Positions 37,289 through 48,755 of a stretch of 64,000 nt of DNA are shown here, piece by piece. Position numbers and translations under genes: made by a program. Origin of the DNA: Aurifilum marmelostoma (Eukaryota; Ascomycota; Sordariomycetes; Diaporthales; Cryphonectriaceae); the NCBI GenBank assembly GCA_027559495.1, contig JAMXSV010000026.1:806001-870000 (forward strand), in the 5' to 3' direction. A model generated the notes under the pieces. It made no database searches, had not been told where the DNA came from, and worked only from the letters and a program-made list of their open reading frames with translations. Positions within the stretch are counted from its first letter, which is position 1. Every line of letters starts with the position of its first letter.

Positions 37289-38150
37289 TATAATAAAATA
37301 AAATCAATACCGGAGCGTGCTTACTGCCCGCGATTTGTATCTTGATTTTAATCGATTGAAAAAGCCAAGACAAAGGTAATGAATAATCATATAACATGAC
37401 ATGGTACACAACAGTGTACATTCATATTGTCCTTTTTTTTCCCTTCTCTTCTCGGTGGTGGGAAGTGGAGAGGGGAACAGTATTACCCGCCTAATACAGC
37501 GAGAGACAAAAAAAAAATTCCTCGTCCTCGCACAGCCTCCGGTGCAGCTGAGTTGTTCACTACTTGCTTGCTAAGGGGCGGGCAAACTACAGTACCTGTC
37601 ACCATAAGAGATTATGGCATCATCTCATCAGAAAGAGAGAGAGAGAGAAGAAAAAAAAGAAAAGCCTGTCCTTACCCTTATTTTCTTTAAACCTTAATGA
37701 ATGCAAATCTAAAAAGAATAATTCCTAGACCATTGAAGATGGTGTTCCGTTCAGCTGGGACGGGGGCTAGGTGGTGGGGGGGGAGCCGAGGGAGAATCGG
37801 AAATTCCAAGGGATACTTTGTATCTGAGATCCCTCTCAACAACAAAAAAAAGAAAACTTTCCCCTTGTCCCAGACATGGCATTTTCGTATAGCCAACCTA
37901 TGAACGGGTGTGGAAAGAGGGGATTTCTCCCGGGCGGGGTTGGGGAGAAGCAAGGAGAAATTTAAAAAGAGTCAAAAAAAACCACCAAAAAAACCAGCAT
38001 AGCCCCGGGATAAAGCCACGTGCGCGGACAATTAATATCTATCTATCTGGCGGTGGGCTCATGATACTCAATTTGGGGGGGGGGAATTTCCGCAAAGGGG
38101 AATTGAAATCCGCAAGGCAGTGCCAAAATGGAGTCATCTAGAAAGGTTCC

Positions 38151-38173
38151 GTGTGTGTGTGTGTGTGTGTGTG
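38151..38173 (+). repeat. (GT)n microsatellite
   Basis: About eleven GT units in the second desert. Confidence 0.85.
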
Positions 38174-40484
38174 CCTCGGCACATACATGAGAATCAGCTG
38201 GCGGCGGCGGTGCTTTCATAACCACCCGTGGACACACAATCTGGAAGCTATTCGCGGCGCGGCCCAGAAGCCTGTGGGGACAGGCCCAAGGGCGGGAAGT
38301 GGGAGGGGCTAAGGCCGTGTATCGTACGTGACAGGTTCTAGACCTCTGGGGGAGAGGGCTGGTGTAGGCTGAAGAACGAAAAAAAGAAAGAAAAAAAAAA
38401 ACAAGAGGGGAATAAAAGAGAGCGATTGGGGGGGGACGGGGAGAATGGGGAGAACTTAAAAAACCCCCCTCCTATTTTGTGATATGCCGAGTTCGGTAAT
38501 CACGACGTGAACGCTCTCTGCCAGCTAGCTGTGCAAGGGTTACCCCATCATCGTGAAGGGTCGAGATTCATTCTAAGGCCCTTCTACTCTCCCAAACCCA
38601 AGACGCCATCGTCTACTATTTAATCTTTACGGTTTCTTTCTATCTCTCTCTGTGGCAAGACCCCCCCCCCCTTCCCCCTTCCACCAAGCTAGGCAAATAT
38701 GCTCCGGGTCCGTCCGCATCGTGAGGTCCATCGTATCTAGACCAAGGAGAGATGAAGAGAACGTTCCAGTGAGTCCGTGTGTATGTATGTCGTGAAGCTG
38801 TCATTGCGGAATCTGAAAAAAAAAAAAAAAGAGGGGGGGGGGGGGGAAACACGTGGGTCCCCACTCAGTCCAGAACGGCCCCTTGACCTTTTTTCTTTCT
38901 TTCTCTCTAACTATTGCCTGTGTTGGGGCCTCGGCGGCCGCCGCTTGTGTTTTGCTTCGACGCCGCATCTCGACGAGAGCTGAGCATGATTGGGGCCAGA
39001 GAGGTCAAGGCCATCTGGCCCGCGGCCTCATTTGCCAGGTTGAATGAATTATTATCAGCTAAAGAAAGGGGGGCATGGTGTCTTGTCCTTCCTATCTTTG
39101 TAGGTAGAGAGTGTGTGGAGTGGGGAGGCTTTATTCAGCTCGGATTTGAGGCTCGACTTTCCGAGGCGTGGAGGACAAGGACAGTCAGTAGGTCTACAGT
39201 GTAGGCCTATAGCAGTATGAACAGGACGGACGGTGTTATAGAGCATGTACTGTTTCACAGCATGATCCAATGTCTGATCAACAACAAATTGAAGAGTTCA
39301 GAAGCAGATAATATCAGGACAGGCAGAGATGTTTTCGTACGTTGGATCTAACTAAGTTTACTGAGACCACTTGCGTAATTCTTACCTGTGATGGCCTTGG
39401 ATTGCATTCGAGCATCTGATCACAATGCAGACCGAGGTACGCCAACTTAAACGTCTGGAAGAAAAAGAATAGTCCAGATCAATAGGCTTTCTTCAAGGAA
39501 CTGGGGCGGAGGAGTAGTGTTGGTGCAGAGATGAAGTGCAATGGCGTGATTCTAATCTATTCCACGAGTCAATCCTGAGCTCTGGCTACTATCTGGTTCT
39601 CCATATGTGTTGTGTTCAGAAAAGATGATATCTGCAAGGGCATGGTTTGGTGCTGCGTCTGCATTCTGGTGAAAATATGTGCATGTTTCGGAGGCAGTAA
39701 TCTTTTCAGTCATCCAGGAATAAGCAGAAGGCATAAGTAGTATAATTTCGACTGCGTCCAAGGTTTGAATGAGGGCACAAGATCACACAAGTCACAATAT
39801 AAAGGAGTCGGACATGGTGTGGGCATGTCTTTCTCTTGTTAACTGTCATTTTATGTAAATAATATTGTGTTGTGCCTCTTCCAGACAGCCTTGGATGTAG
39901 TAATTAGTGTACAGTTAACCACAAGAATCATCCCGAGTCCCTCGGTTCTCTCAAAGTACCTTAGGGTACCTATCAGAACATAATCAACTTCAGAGGATGC
40001 TCTGCGTCCACTGGTCAGCAGAGTCCATATCTCTCTCCACTGATACCTTGTGTCTGACCTACTCCATAGACCCCTATTCCCATAATGTTGCCCAGACAGT
40101 CAGACTTAATACCCTCAAAGACTTGAGCACTGTATTCATTCTTCCCCGACTAAACACATTGCTCCAAGCAAGAACATCCTCCTCAAGTTAACACCAATTC
40201 AGAACCAGCATGCTGGTTCTTTGTTGAGACTCTTGACAAGAAAAAACAACGTCTTTCAACTCCCAACTTTGCAGGAATGCCACCAGATGTCCAGCATGTC
40301 CAAGCGTAAAGAATAGAAACTCCTTGAAAAAGAAAGAAGAAATGGAAAACGAGTTTGAAAAGAGCAACCCGCCACCAGATTTCTGGCTGTTGTTCTCAAC
40401 CCTACCGTAAGAACCATTTGATGACCGTTTCGGGTATTCTCACCTTAAGTACCCTAGGGTAGGCAGATACTCAGGCCTCGGTCA

Positions 40485-41951
40485 TCACCAGGCCGGCGTC
40501 TGATGGTCGGGAGCATAATACCCAATGACCGCAGCGTAGCCCTGCTCCTGCTGCGGCTGCTGACGTTGTTGGCGTTCTTGCTGCTGCTCAAGCTGCTGCT
40601 GCTGCTGCTGCTGCTGCTCATGCTGGTCCATGCGCTGACGTCCCTGACGATGCTGCTCATGGCGATGCTGACGACGCCGGTGCCGACGGCGCTGCGCCTC
40701 CTGCCGCGGCTCGACCGTAACCGACACCGCAACAGGCACCGGGCTCCCCTCCAGCTCGACCGCCGCCGCGCCGCCCTCCTGACCACGCACGCCCACAGGC
40801 ACCTGGCTGCATCCCACACCCGCCTGCATCTCGATGGAGCCACCGTCCTCGCCCACGGACCGGCCGCGCCGGCTGGCCCACAGCCCGAAAGCGCGCGGGT
40901 ACGCTGGGCCTGCGCCGTCGTGCACCGAGCACCGGCCCTCGTAGGGACAGGGGTTGACGGCGGCGGTGGCGCAGCCGGGACTGCGAGCGCCGCTGCAGGT
41001 CGGGCCGCCGTCGTCGTGGTGGGCGGCCGAGGGGGCGTTCTGGCGGGGGCGGTGGGCTAGGCGTCTGGAGAGGACGCTGAGGCGGCTGTTCGCGGGCCAG
41101 CTGCGGCGTGGGAGGAATGGCGAGCGCAGAGGCGAGGGCGAGAGTGAGGGCTGGGGAGAAGGAGAGCCGCGGTGGGGGGAATCGCCATCCTCATCGTTGT
41201 CGTTGTTGTTGTTGTGTCTCATCTTCTGTACCTTTCTCATCAAGGTGCAGAAGATTACTCCTAGGATGATACCACTTACAACCAGAACTGCAGCGATGAC
41301 GCCTGCTGTGCCTCGTGCGTCAAGGTGGCCTATGTGTGGTGATGTAGTGACAGCAGGAGGAGGAAGCATGCTGTCTATGGTTGCTGCTGAGGAGGGAGAC
41401 AATGCGTTCGGGGAGCTTGGATGAGGAGTGGGTGATGACATGGCATGCCGGGTGCCTGACTGGATGGGAGTCACAGTGGCTGCAGTGGTCATTGTGGCCA
41501 TTGAGGGCTTGACAGTATCAGGAGAAGTGCTTGCAACAGTGGTGACTGGCCTGCGGCTGCTTCTGCTGGTGCTGATAGAGGCTGACTTGTGGCCATTGCC
41601 AGGGTTTAGGCTGTCAGAGGTGCCAGAACTGGTGTGAGACGAGCTTGTAGCCTTGGAGGATGTCTTCTTCTCATGACCACTGCCGTGGGAGGAGCTCGAG
41701 GTTGACGAAGTTGCAGAGCCAGAAGGAGTCTTGTCCAACTCGAGGACGACGGTGGTGGGAGCAGAGCTGCTACTGGGTACGGGCCTGGTCACGAGGTAGA
41801 CTCTGCCTGGCTTGTCAGGCATGGAGAATGTGGCCAGCACTTTCACCTTGGTAGTGCCAGAGATCCTGCCACCATCTTCATCACTGACCAGGGCAATGTT
41901 GGTGTAGTAGGCAGTATTGCCATTGTTGTTCTTGTCCGTGGTGTCAGCCAT
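40485..41951 (-). CDS. Single-pass membrane protein with Ser/Thr-rich ectodomain and poly-Gln tail
   Basis: A single exon encodes 488 residues, from ATG at 41951 to TGA at 40485-40487. Residues about 75-210 are very rich in Ser and Thr and probably O-glycosylated. A hydrophobic segment at about 215-238 (AGVIAAVLVVSGIILGVIFC) is the only membrane span. It is followed by RKVQKMRH, which by the positive-inside rule places the C-terminus in the cytosol. The cytosolic tail is Ser/Pro/Arg-rich with a cluster CPYEGRCSVHDG (about 340), and near the end a His/Arg block and a Gln-rich stretch encoded by CAG repeats. The overall plan (Ser/Thr-rich stalk, one span, cytosolic tail) resembles fungal cell-surface sensors or mucin-like proteins. 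No cleavable signal peptide is seen, so it may be type III, or an upstream exon may be missing. Function unassigned. Confidence 0.75.
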   Translation of the reverse strand: MADTTDKNNNGNTAYYTNIALVSDEDGGRISGTTKVKVLATFSMPDKPGRVYLVTRPVPSSSSAPTTVVLELDKTPSGSATSSTSSSSHGSGHEKKTSSKATSSSHTSSGTSDSLNPGNGHKSASISTSRSSRRPVTTVASTSPDTVKPSMATMTTAATVTPIQSGTRHAMSSPTPHPSSPNALSPSSAATIDSMLPPPAVTTSPHIGHLDARGTAGVIAAVLVVSGIILGVIFCTLMRKVQKMRHNNNNDNDEDGDSPHRGSPSPQPSLSPSPLRSPFLPRRSWPANSRLSVLSRRLAHRPRQNAPSAAHHDDGGPTCSGARSPGCATAAVNPCPYEGRCSVHDGAGPAYPRAFGLWASRRGRSVGEDGGSIEMQAGVGCSQVPVGVRGQEGGAAAVELEGSPVPVAVSVTVEPRQEAQRRRHRRRQHRHEQHRQGRQRMDQHEQQQQQQQQLEQQQERQQRQQPQQEQGYAAVIGYYAPDHQTPAW

Positions 41952-43927
41952 GATGTGGTCCAGTGTTGCCAGATGTGCAACTGTTCTTCAGAGGCCGAGA
42001 ATGATGACAAGGGTCACCAGAGGAGGAGGAGCCTCAAAATCTGCTGGAAGGTTGAATATTGTGCCACAACGTGTCAAGAGGAGGCAGGCCAGATAGCTCG
42101 GACCTGGTATCAACAGCAGTCAGCATCAAGTGCTATCAAGCATTGAACAAGAAAGCAGAAAGCAGGACTGACAATGAAGCAAGAAGAGCCGGCTTAGTTT
42201 GTGATTGTGGTGGCATCAATTATTGTTGTTTTTGTTTTGGTCGTGGTGGTGATGGTGCAAGTAGGATGACCACACGACAATGTGACTTTCTGACAGGTAA
42301 CAGTCACTGATCTCCAGGAGTACTATTCCTTCAGATAGATATTGAGGTCTTGACAGATTGATGCTCCAACAAGATTGATGAAAGAAGAGGAACAGTCAGG
42401 AGAGCAAATGGTCCAAGGGCTCGTTTGGGCGGAAGAAAAGGAAAAGGAGACAAACCTTCTCGTGTCTCAATCGAGCAGCAGCATCAGCAGCACCAGCAGC
42501 AGTAAACAAACGATGGTGAGAACTTTTTTTCGAGATTGGATGAAAGCACACGACAAAAATAAATGCTCAGTGCTTAGGCACCACCCTCCCCCCCCTCCCC
42601 CCCAAGAAGATTGGCAGTCGTCAACCTGCCATTCACTAGACATGATAGCTGGACAAAGCCATGACAGGACGTGCCAATTTTGTGGTTGACCCTGCAACCA
42701 CGTAGATGTCTGTCTTGTATTCCTTCTCCCTAATTTCGTGGCTTACTTCTCAAGAAGGACCTACTACAGCTGCCATGCATCAGTCATGATCATTCATCCG
42801 CTCAGCCAACTTGACACTCTAACAATATTCTCCCCATAAACGATACAGGGCCCAAAGTCCAAGCAAAATGTCTAGAGCCAGCAGACTCTACCGAACCAGA
42901 CCATATAGACATGAATGTCAGCAAGGGCACAGCTACATGGCAGAGACTGTCAGTACATTGAGCAGATGAGCAGCATGCATGTCGTGAAGCAGCCAGCTGA
43001 GACAATGACCTGAGGTTCCTGGTGTATTGCGAATGTGCAAACCATAGTTCTGGGACGCATTGAGAGTATTTTCTTGATGAGGAAGCATGAGAGCCTGGTC
43101 TCTAGACAGACCACAAGTGGAGATCAGCCTCCCCAGGAGGAACACAAACATGGTACACACATGCACATGAGAGGGAGGGAGCTGTGGCCAGGCACAGCTT
43201 CCCACCCCTCGTGATTCCCGAAACTCAAATTGCACACGCAGGAGAGAGAGAGAGAAAGAGATATCAACACTATTCATGTCGAATGACTTGAGATCACAGA
43301 CCACCCCTTGCCATTTGGTTCTGATATGGTATGGTAATGTAACGTACGTACGTGTGTGCGCTGCGCTATGATATGGCCTTGGCCAGGTAAATAAGATAGG
43401 CAGAACAGGTATCAATCGGCATTCCCTCTCTCTTCCTTTCCCCTTTCCACGCATTGCCCCCGCCCCTTTGCCCTGACCCTGCTTTAATGTCCCATTCACC
43501 CTGGGGTTGCCGATCCCCGTTCCTGTCTATATATACACAAATACAAGTTTTCGCAGGGTAGCTTGGTGGTGGTGTGTACCATCCATACGCTCTCGTTCCC
43601 AGAGATTCAAACAAGAAAACAAGAGGAAAGAAGAAGAGAAAAATGAAAGAGAAAAACAGAAGTAGAAGTCGTGGGCAGGATCCAAGTCAACGCTTTTTTC
43701 TGTGTGAGGATGCGGTGCGCGGGCTGATGTGTCGCGTCCATGTCTGACACCAATGATCATTATTAAAACAAATCGTAAAAGTTTTCTTGGGATGCAAAGT
43801 AATGAAACGAAGTCATGTCGTCAGGACTTTCGTGGTGACCCAGTCAAAGGTCGTCAGGAACGATTATATAGATATATAAGTGTAGAAGTCGGAGGACGTA
43901 GATGGTGGAGATGGTGAGCGACACCCC
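41952..43927. other. Intergenic: promoter of the membrane-protein gene and 3' flank of the Sec7 gene
   Basis: About 2 kb without an acceptable gene. It holds the upstream region of the minus-strand membrane-protein gene and, nearer 43.9 kb, the 3' flank of the Sec7-PH gene. A C-run/CTCCC patch lies at 42585-42603, and a short alternating GTAC/CGTA stretch at 43341-43354. No RNA gene was seen. Confidence 0.6.
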
Positions 43928-46900
43928 TCAAGCAGAAACGGGTACGGTTGGGCTCGGCACCTCGTCCTTGCTCTTGCCCTCTTCGAGGGCCTCGACATCA
44001 TTCTCGTCTCTGCCCTTTTCGGTAGAGGACGGTTCAGCCTTTGGCGACGCAGGCGGCTCGGGGGTGAAGAAGAGCGTCTCACGCGCGGGGTTCATCGTTG
44101 CGCTTTCGAATTGGCCCTCGCCCTCATCGTCTGCCTTGCCTTCTTCACCGTCAACCTTCTCGTACTCTGTGGTCGGTTCCGTCTGGCGCTCCTCGTCCTC
44201 TTCCTCAACCTCCTCTACTGGTAGCGGGCTGCGCCTGCCGTCAGAGAAGCTGACAGCCGCGTCGCTATCCTCGTCGCCCGGCACGACAAGGCTGAGGGCG
44301 AGGTTGCCAGCAGAAGTCGAGTGCCTCGCCGCGGCCGACGAGTACTTCCTGTGCAGCTCCCGGAAGCTCCTGGCTGTCGCCGTGCTCGCGCTGGCTGCCG
44401 AGGAGCGGTGCTCGGCGGTGGTGGTAGTGTTGTTGCTCTTGGGGCCCGAGAGCAGGAAGACCCGGAAATCACCCCCGTTACCGCTTCCACTGCCGCCCGA
44501 CGCCGTGGCCTCCTCGGGGACGTCACCATTGATGGGCGTGTCCTCCATCTGGGACGACTTTCGTGCGCGGAGACGTTCGTCCGGCGACAGGCTCTGGAGC
44601 TCGGAGCCAAAAGTGATGACCGATGCCTTCTTGCCGTGTACGACAAAGGGGCCGGCGGCCCGCGTGAGCGTCTCGGCTTCGTTGTCATCCGTGACACCGC
44701 TGGCAGCGGGCTCCTTCCCTTTGCGGCTGCGGGCGTGCGACAGGTGGCCGGCACCCTCCCTAAGGGTGCGCTGCAAGCTGCGCCGGATCTTGTTCTTGTC
44801 ACTCTTGTCCTTGTCGAGCGAGTTGCTGTGCGGGCCGTGCTCTGGCGTGTGGTCAGAGTCGTGAGTCCTCGTCTTGTCGACGTGCTCAGGGCTCATTGTA
44901 ATCTCCTTGCCAAGCAGGCCCGTCTTCTCCAGGAAGTCCCGTTCGCTGGCGTCCTCTTCAGGGTGAGCATCGTCGGCAGCGGCGTGCTCCGGTGCGGGGC
45001 TCGAGGTGGCGGCGGTTCGTGGCGGCGTGACGGGAACGGATTGGCGGGATGACTTGGCGCTTGACACTGAACCTTTCCTGGCCGGCTCGAGGTTGAGAGG
45101 CGGAAGCTCCCAGGAATTCTGGTGCTTCTGCAGGGGTGGTTGTCCGGCACTTGTCGGTGGCGTCTCGAACGTCTCGTTGTCAACCGACTCGCCATCGTCC
45201 GAGATCGCCTCCGCGGCCTCGCCCGCCTGGCTGCGCTGCGAGTTGGTCACGACAGGCACGAGAGGGCTTGGCATGACCGTGCCGCTGCTGGCCTTGGACG
45301 TCTTCGACACCTCGCGGCCCAGCGCCGGTTTGGTCGGGCTGACGGCATCAGAGATGGGGCCGGCTGGGAGTCCAAGCATCTGCCGCTCCTCCTCCAGGTC
45401 CAACAGCATGATGTCGCGATGGCACTTGAGCCTCCAGATCTCGACCCGCGTCCACTTCAGCTGTGCTGCCATGCGGGCGGCAGACATGAGCATCGAATCT
45501 CGCGTCTTGGGCTGGATGGGCGCCAGAAGCTGGAGGTGGCGGGCGTTCCTCAGCTGGTCGTCGAGCTTCTTCTCCTCCTCCTGGAGCTTCTCGTTGGCCT
45601 CGGCCACCTTGTGCAGCATCATCTCGCGGCGCGCGAAGAGAATGTCGTTGGCCATCTGCTGGTCGACCTTGGCCCGGGCGATCATCACCTCCCCAGACGG
45701 TGTCTGCACCGCTTCCGTGTCCTTCTTCAGCGACCTGCGGCCCTGGCCGTCATAGGTACCGTTCATGACGCCGCGCATGCGCACACCGTTGGTCCTGAAC
45801 GCAGCGGCGTAGTTGAGCTTGGCCAGCCAGTCGTTCATCTCGTCCTCGTCGTCTGCAAGCAAGACCTCTTCGAGGCCGCCGTGCCGCACGTAGACAAAAG
45901 CGTGCTTGTGCTTCTTGTACGACGTGTCTAGCAGGGCGACTGCCCCGTCGGTCGACATGAGCGCGTCAGGCTTGAAGCTCTCCAGCGGGGGCTTAAATAT
46001 GATGGGGATCCCGTCGTGCCCCCCCTTGATGTGTGATTCGTACTGGTGCATGAGGTGCTTGACCCATGCCGTGTTGCGGAAGAAGTAGAGCTGGGCGCCC
46101 GTGAGGATCGCACCCCATTCCTGCCAGGGCGACCTGGTCTTCTTCTTCTTGGCATCCTTGCGCCACAGCAGGCCGACCTTGGTGACCTTGATGTCGACAA
46201 CGCCCGGCTGGGCCTCGGCGGGGTTCGTGGCCGTCTTCTCAGACATGAAGGCGTCCGGACGCGATCTCGCCGAGACGATCTGGAGGATCCCTGTCCTAAA
46301 GAAGGTCTTCTGCAGCTCTTTGAGGTTGAGGTTCGGAGCGGTCCCCACGTAGTTGAAATGGTCCTCCAGGTGCATGACCTCCTTGAAGTTTGGCCGCAGG
46401 ATATCGAGCCTGTTGTCGAGGATGATGGTGTACGGGTCGATCGGCTCCTTGGCGGCCTTTTTCAGGGCGGCCTCGGGGGCGGTCGGGATCGGGAGGACGG
46501 ATTTCTTCTTGGAAGACTTGTGGCTGGAGGCTCGGTCCCCCGTGATGTCGAGCTCGTCCTCGACGTGTATAAAGGGTGTGTAGGTGATGTTGTCGTAAAA
46601 GACCTCGAGCACCTCATCTGCGATGCCCTCGCCCTTGGTGTTCTTGATGTAGTCGTGCTTCTGCATCTTGTGCTTGTTGTTCTTGTTGAAGACATCAGTA
46701 TGCAGGATCAGCAGGGAGAAGGCTATAAAGTAGGCCTGCTCCGGGTTTGCGTAGATGCCAGGGTTGCACTCGTGATATCGATTCGCAAAGGCTTGCAGAA
46801 AACGGTCAATATGCTGCGTCTCCTTGGGCAGCTCCGCGGACATGAGCAGCTTTCGGATGGCCATGTCCATGGGGTCGCCAAAGAAGCCAAACCTGCGCAT

Positions 46901-48412
46901 AAAACTGCGGAGGACCGCGAGATGGAACGCGTCCGCGGACTTGGCGACCGCCGCAGCTATCATGCTGCGGCTGGCGATATCCTCGAGGCGCTCGAGATAC
47001 CTCCCTGGGTTCTCGTCCTCCCGCTTCTCGGGCAGCAAGACCGACTCCCGCTGTATATTCAGCGAGTTATCCTTGGACGTGTTAGACCCCGGCGTTGCTG
47101 GCGTGCCGTTTCCCTGGCGTGCGGACTCGGGGCCCCGTAACCTGCTGATTCCCAACAGGTCACCAAAGCTCTTTCGACCGGTTGTCGAGGTGGACGCTCG
47201 TGACTGGGGCGGCCCGAGTCGGTCATCGAGCGATTCTCGGCCTAATGAACTCATAGTGGACGATCTACCCCTGAGATTCAATTGCGGCCTGGTCGGCGAT
47301 GATGTGCCACTATTTCGGGAGAGCGGCCTGAACAGCGCCGTGGCGGGCGAAGCGTTCTGGTGCTTGTGGTATGTTGCCCTGCCGGGGGAGACGGCGGGTG
47401 GAGTCGTCATGCCATCGCCGGCAGTCGAGGTGCGGGGAACGGGAGTCTGTTGCGCAGAGAAGGTTGAGGCGGTAGAGGAGGTGCTCTGGCGGACGGGTGT
47501 GGAGGGAGGCAAGGATGGGTTCGAGGATATGCTCTGGTCGTGGCTGCGCTGTCTCTGCAGGTGGGCGAAGGGGAACAAGGGTTCTGGCTGTTTCGGCTTT
47601 CGCCTCAAGCGGAAGAAGTTGTTGGTGCTCGACGAGTTGGAGGCGCTCGTGGGGGTGTTGGTGTAGGCGCGGCTCGTAGAGCTCTCCTCGGACCTGGACG
47701 ACTCGGACAGCCGGCTCCCGGGCAGTGGTAACGGAGGTGGTGGCTCGTCATTGCGGATATGGCCGGGATGTGCATTGGATGACTTGGGCCTGAGGGCGTC
47801 CGACTCCTCGATGCTGATGGACTTCTTTCCATTGGACTGCATCCCTGGTATGAACGACTTCCTCCTGTCCTTCTTGGAGAGGACCTGGGCCGCAGGCGCC
47901 TGTTCTGCGCGCAGCTCCTCACCAGAGCGCCTCGTCAGGCGCGCAAACATCCTCGACTGTTTCCTGGGGACGGTATGGAAGTCGACGGTCGGAGCCGTGG
48001 TGATGATCTCGGGCGGTGCTGTCCATTCCATGTTAGCCTAACTTTTTGGGGAGGGGGGGGAGACGAGGGGGGGCAAATAACACGCTCAAGAATTGATTGG
48101 TGTTCTTTGGGGGGAAAACGAGAGAATCGAGAGTTGAAGATGGCTACATACCCCGTGGTACTGGGGGCGCGGATTCGTCAGCGTGAGCATGAGCCTGCTT
48201 CTTGGCCCGGGCTGACAGCTGAGAATCCGAGGCATTGCGAAACCTCAGCATGGAGAAGCGCTTGTGTTTTGGGTTCTCGTCTTGGATTGGGGGGGAGTCG
48301 GGACGATCTATGATGTCGCGAGGATGGAGGGTATTGTTGTTGGTGTTGGTGTTGTTGTTATTTCTGCTGCTGCTGCTGCCGCTGTTGTGATTGTGGCTGT
48401 TGTTGTTGTTGT

Positions 48413-48446
<34 letters not shown>

Positions 48447-48755
48447 ATGGTTTGCGGCGGCAGCGGTAGTCGAGGAGGATGAGGATGGACTGTCGTGTGG
48501 AGGTGTGACGGGGGGAGCAGGTATCGAAGGAGTCGAGCCGCTCAGGGCGGCGGAGGCGGCTGCATCAGCAGCAGCACCAACGTCAGCATCGAGATGGGAG
48601 GGGGACAGGCGGAGCGTGGGCAGGTCGATGTTGGAGGTCACTGTGCGCAGGACCGGATCGCCGGGAGCAAGACTGAACTCGTCTGGGAGGACTGTCGACC
48701 TTCGGAACTCAGACTCGCTGGCCAGGGTGCCACGCTTGTTGCGAAGGAACGGCAT
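43928..48755 (-). CDS. Sec7-PH domain Arf guanine-nucleotide exchange factor (Syt1/EFA6-like)
   Basis: Two exons are inferred on the minus strand: 48755-48152 and 48018-43928, giving 1564 residues. The 133-nt intron has donor GTATGT, branch GCTAAC (48037-48032) and acceptor CAG at 48021-48019, phase 1, joining PPVPRG to APPEIITTAP. The ATG at 48031, which opens the long frame, lies between branch point and acceptor and so inside the intron. The Sec7 domain spans about residues 537-690: FFGDPMDMAIRKLL, LPKETQHIDRFLQAF with Glu601 as the glutamic finger, and FSLLILHTDVFN. The PH domain is at about 805-950 (VGLLWRKDAKKKKTRSPW to DWLAKLNYAAAF), followed by a coiled coil. Known: such proteins activate Arf GTPases at membranes in secretion and endocytic traffic. 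The N-terminus has an Asn run encoded by AAC repeats. Both terminal regions are Ser-rich and disordered. Confidence 0.9.
48395..48450 (+). repeat. (TTG)n tract encoding poly-Asn in the Sec7 gene
   Basis: TTG/GTT repeats on the plus strand read as AAC codons on the minus strand and give Asn runs near residues 102-121 of the Sec7-PH protein. The tract is likely length-variable. Confidence 0.8.

Larger units (their letters stand above)
25828..40484. other. Second gene desert of about 15 kb upstream of the Myb gene
   Basis: No gene could be supported. ATG frames of 150-200 codons (for example at 29820, 30674 and 33223) pass through homopolymers and have Phe, Gly or Lys runs. Simple repeats are frequent: CTC/CTG at 26867, TGTCACTG-type units near 27187-27238, AAT near 35579, CTC at 36252, GAT near 36941, TA at 37256 and GT at 38151. 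Runs of 14 or more G or C occur at 30352, 34580 and 34742. From about 38.9 to 40.4 kb the sequence loses these runs and becomes more AT-rich. That part is the 3' flank of the next minus-strand gene and carries two copies of a palindromic AAGTACCYTAGGGTA motif. Confidence 0.6.

Noticed and set aside
43928..48031. Single-exon Sec7 gene starting at 48031
   Set aside because: That ATG lies between a GCTAAC branch point and a CAG acceptor; splicing to an upstream exon gives a continuous frame.
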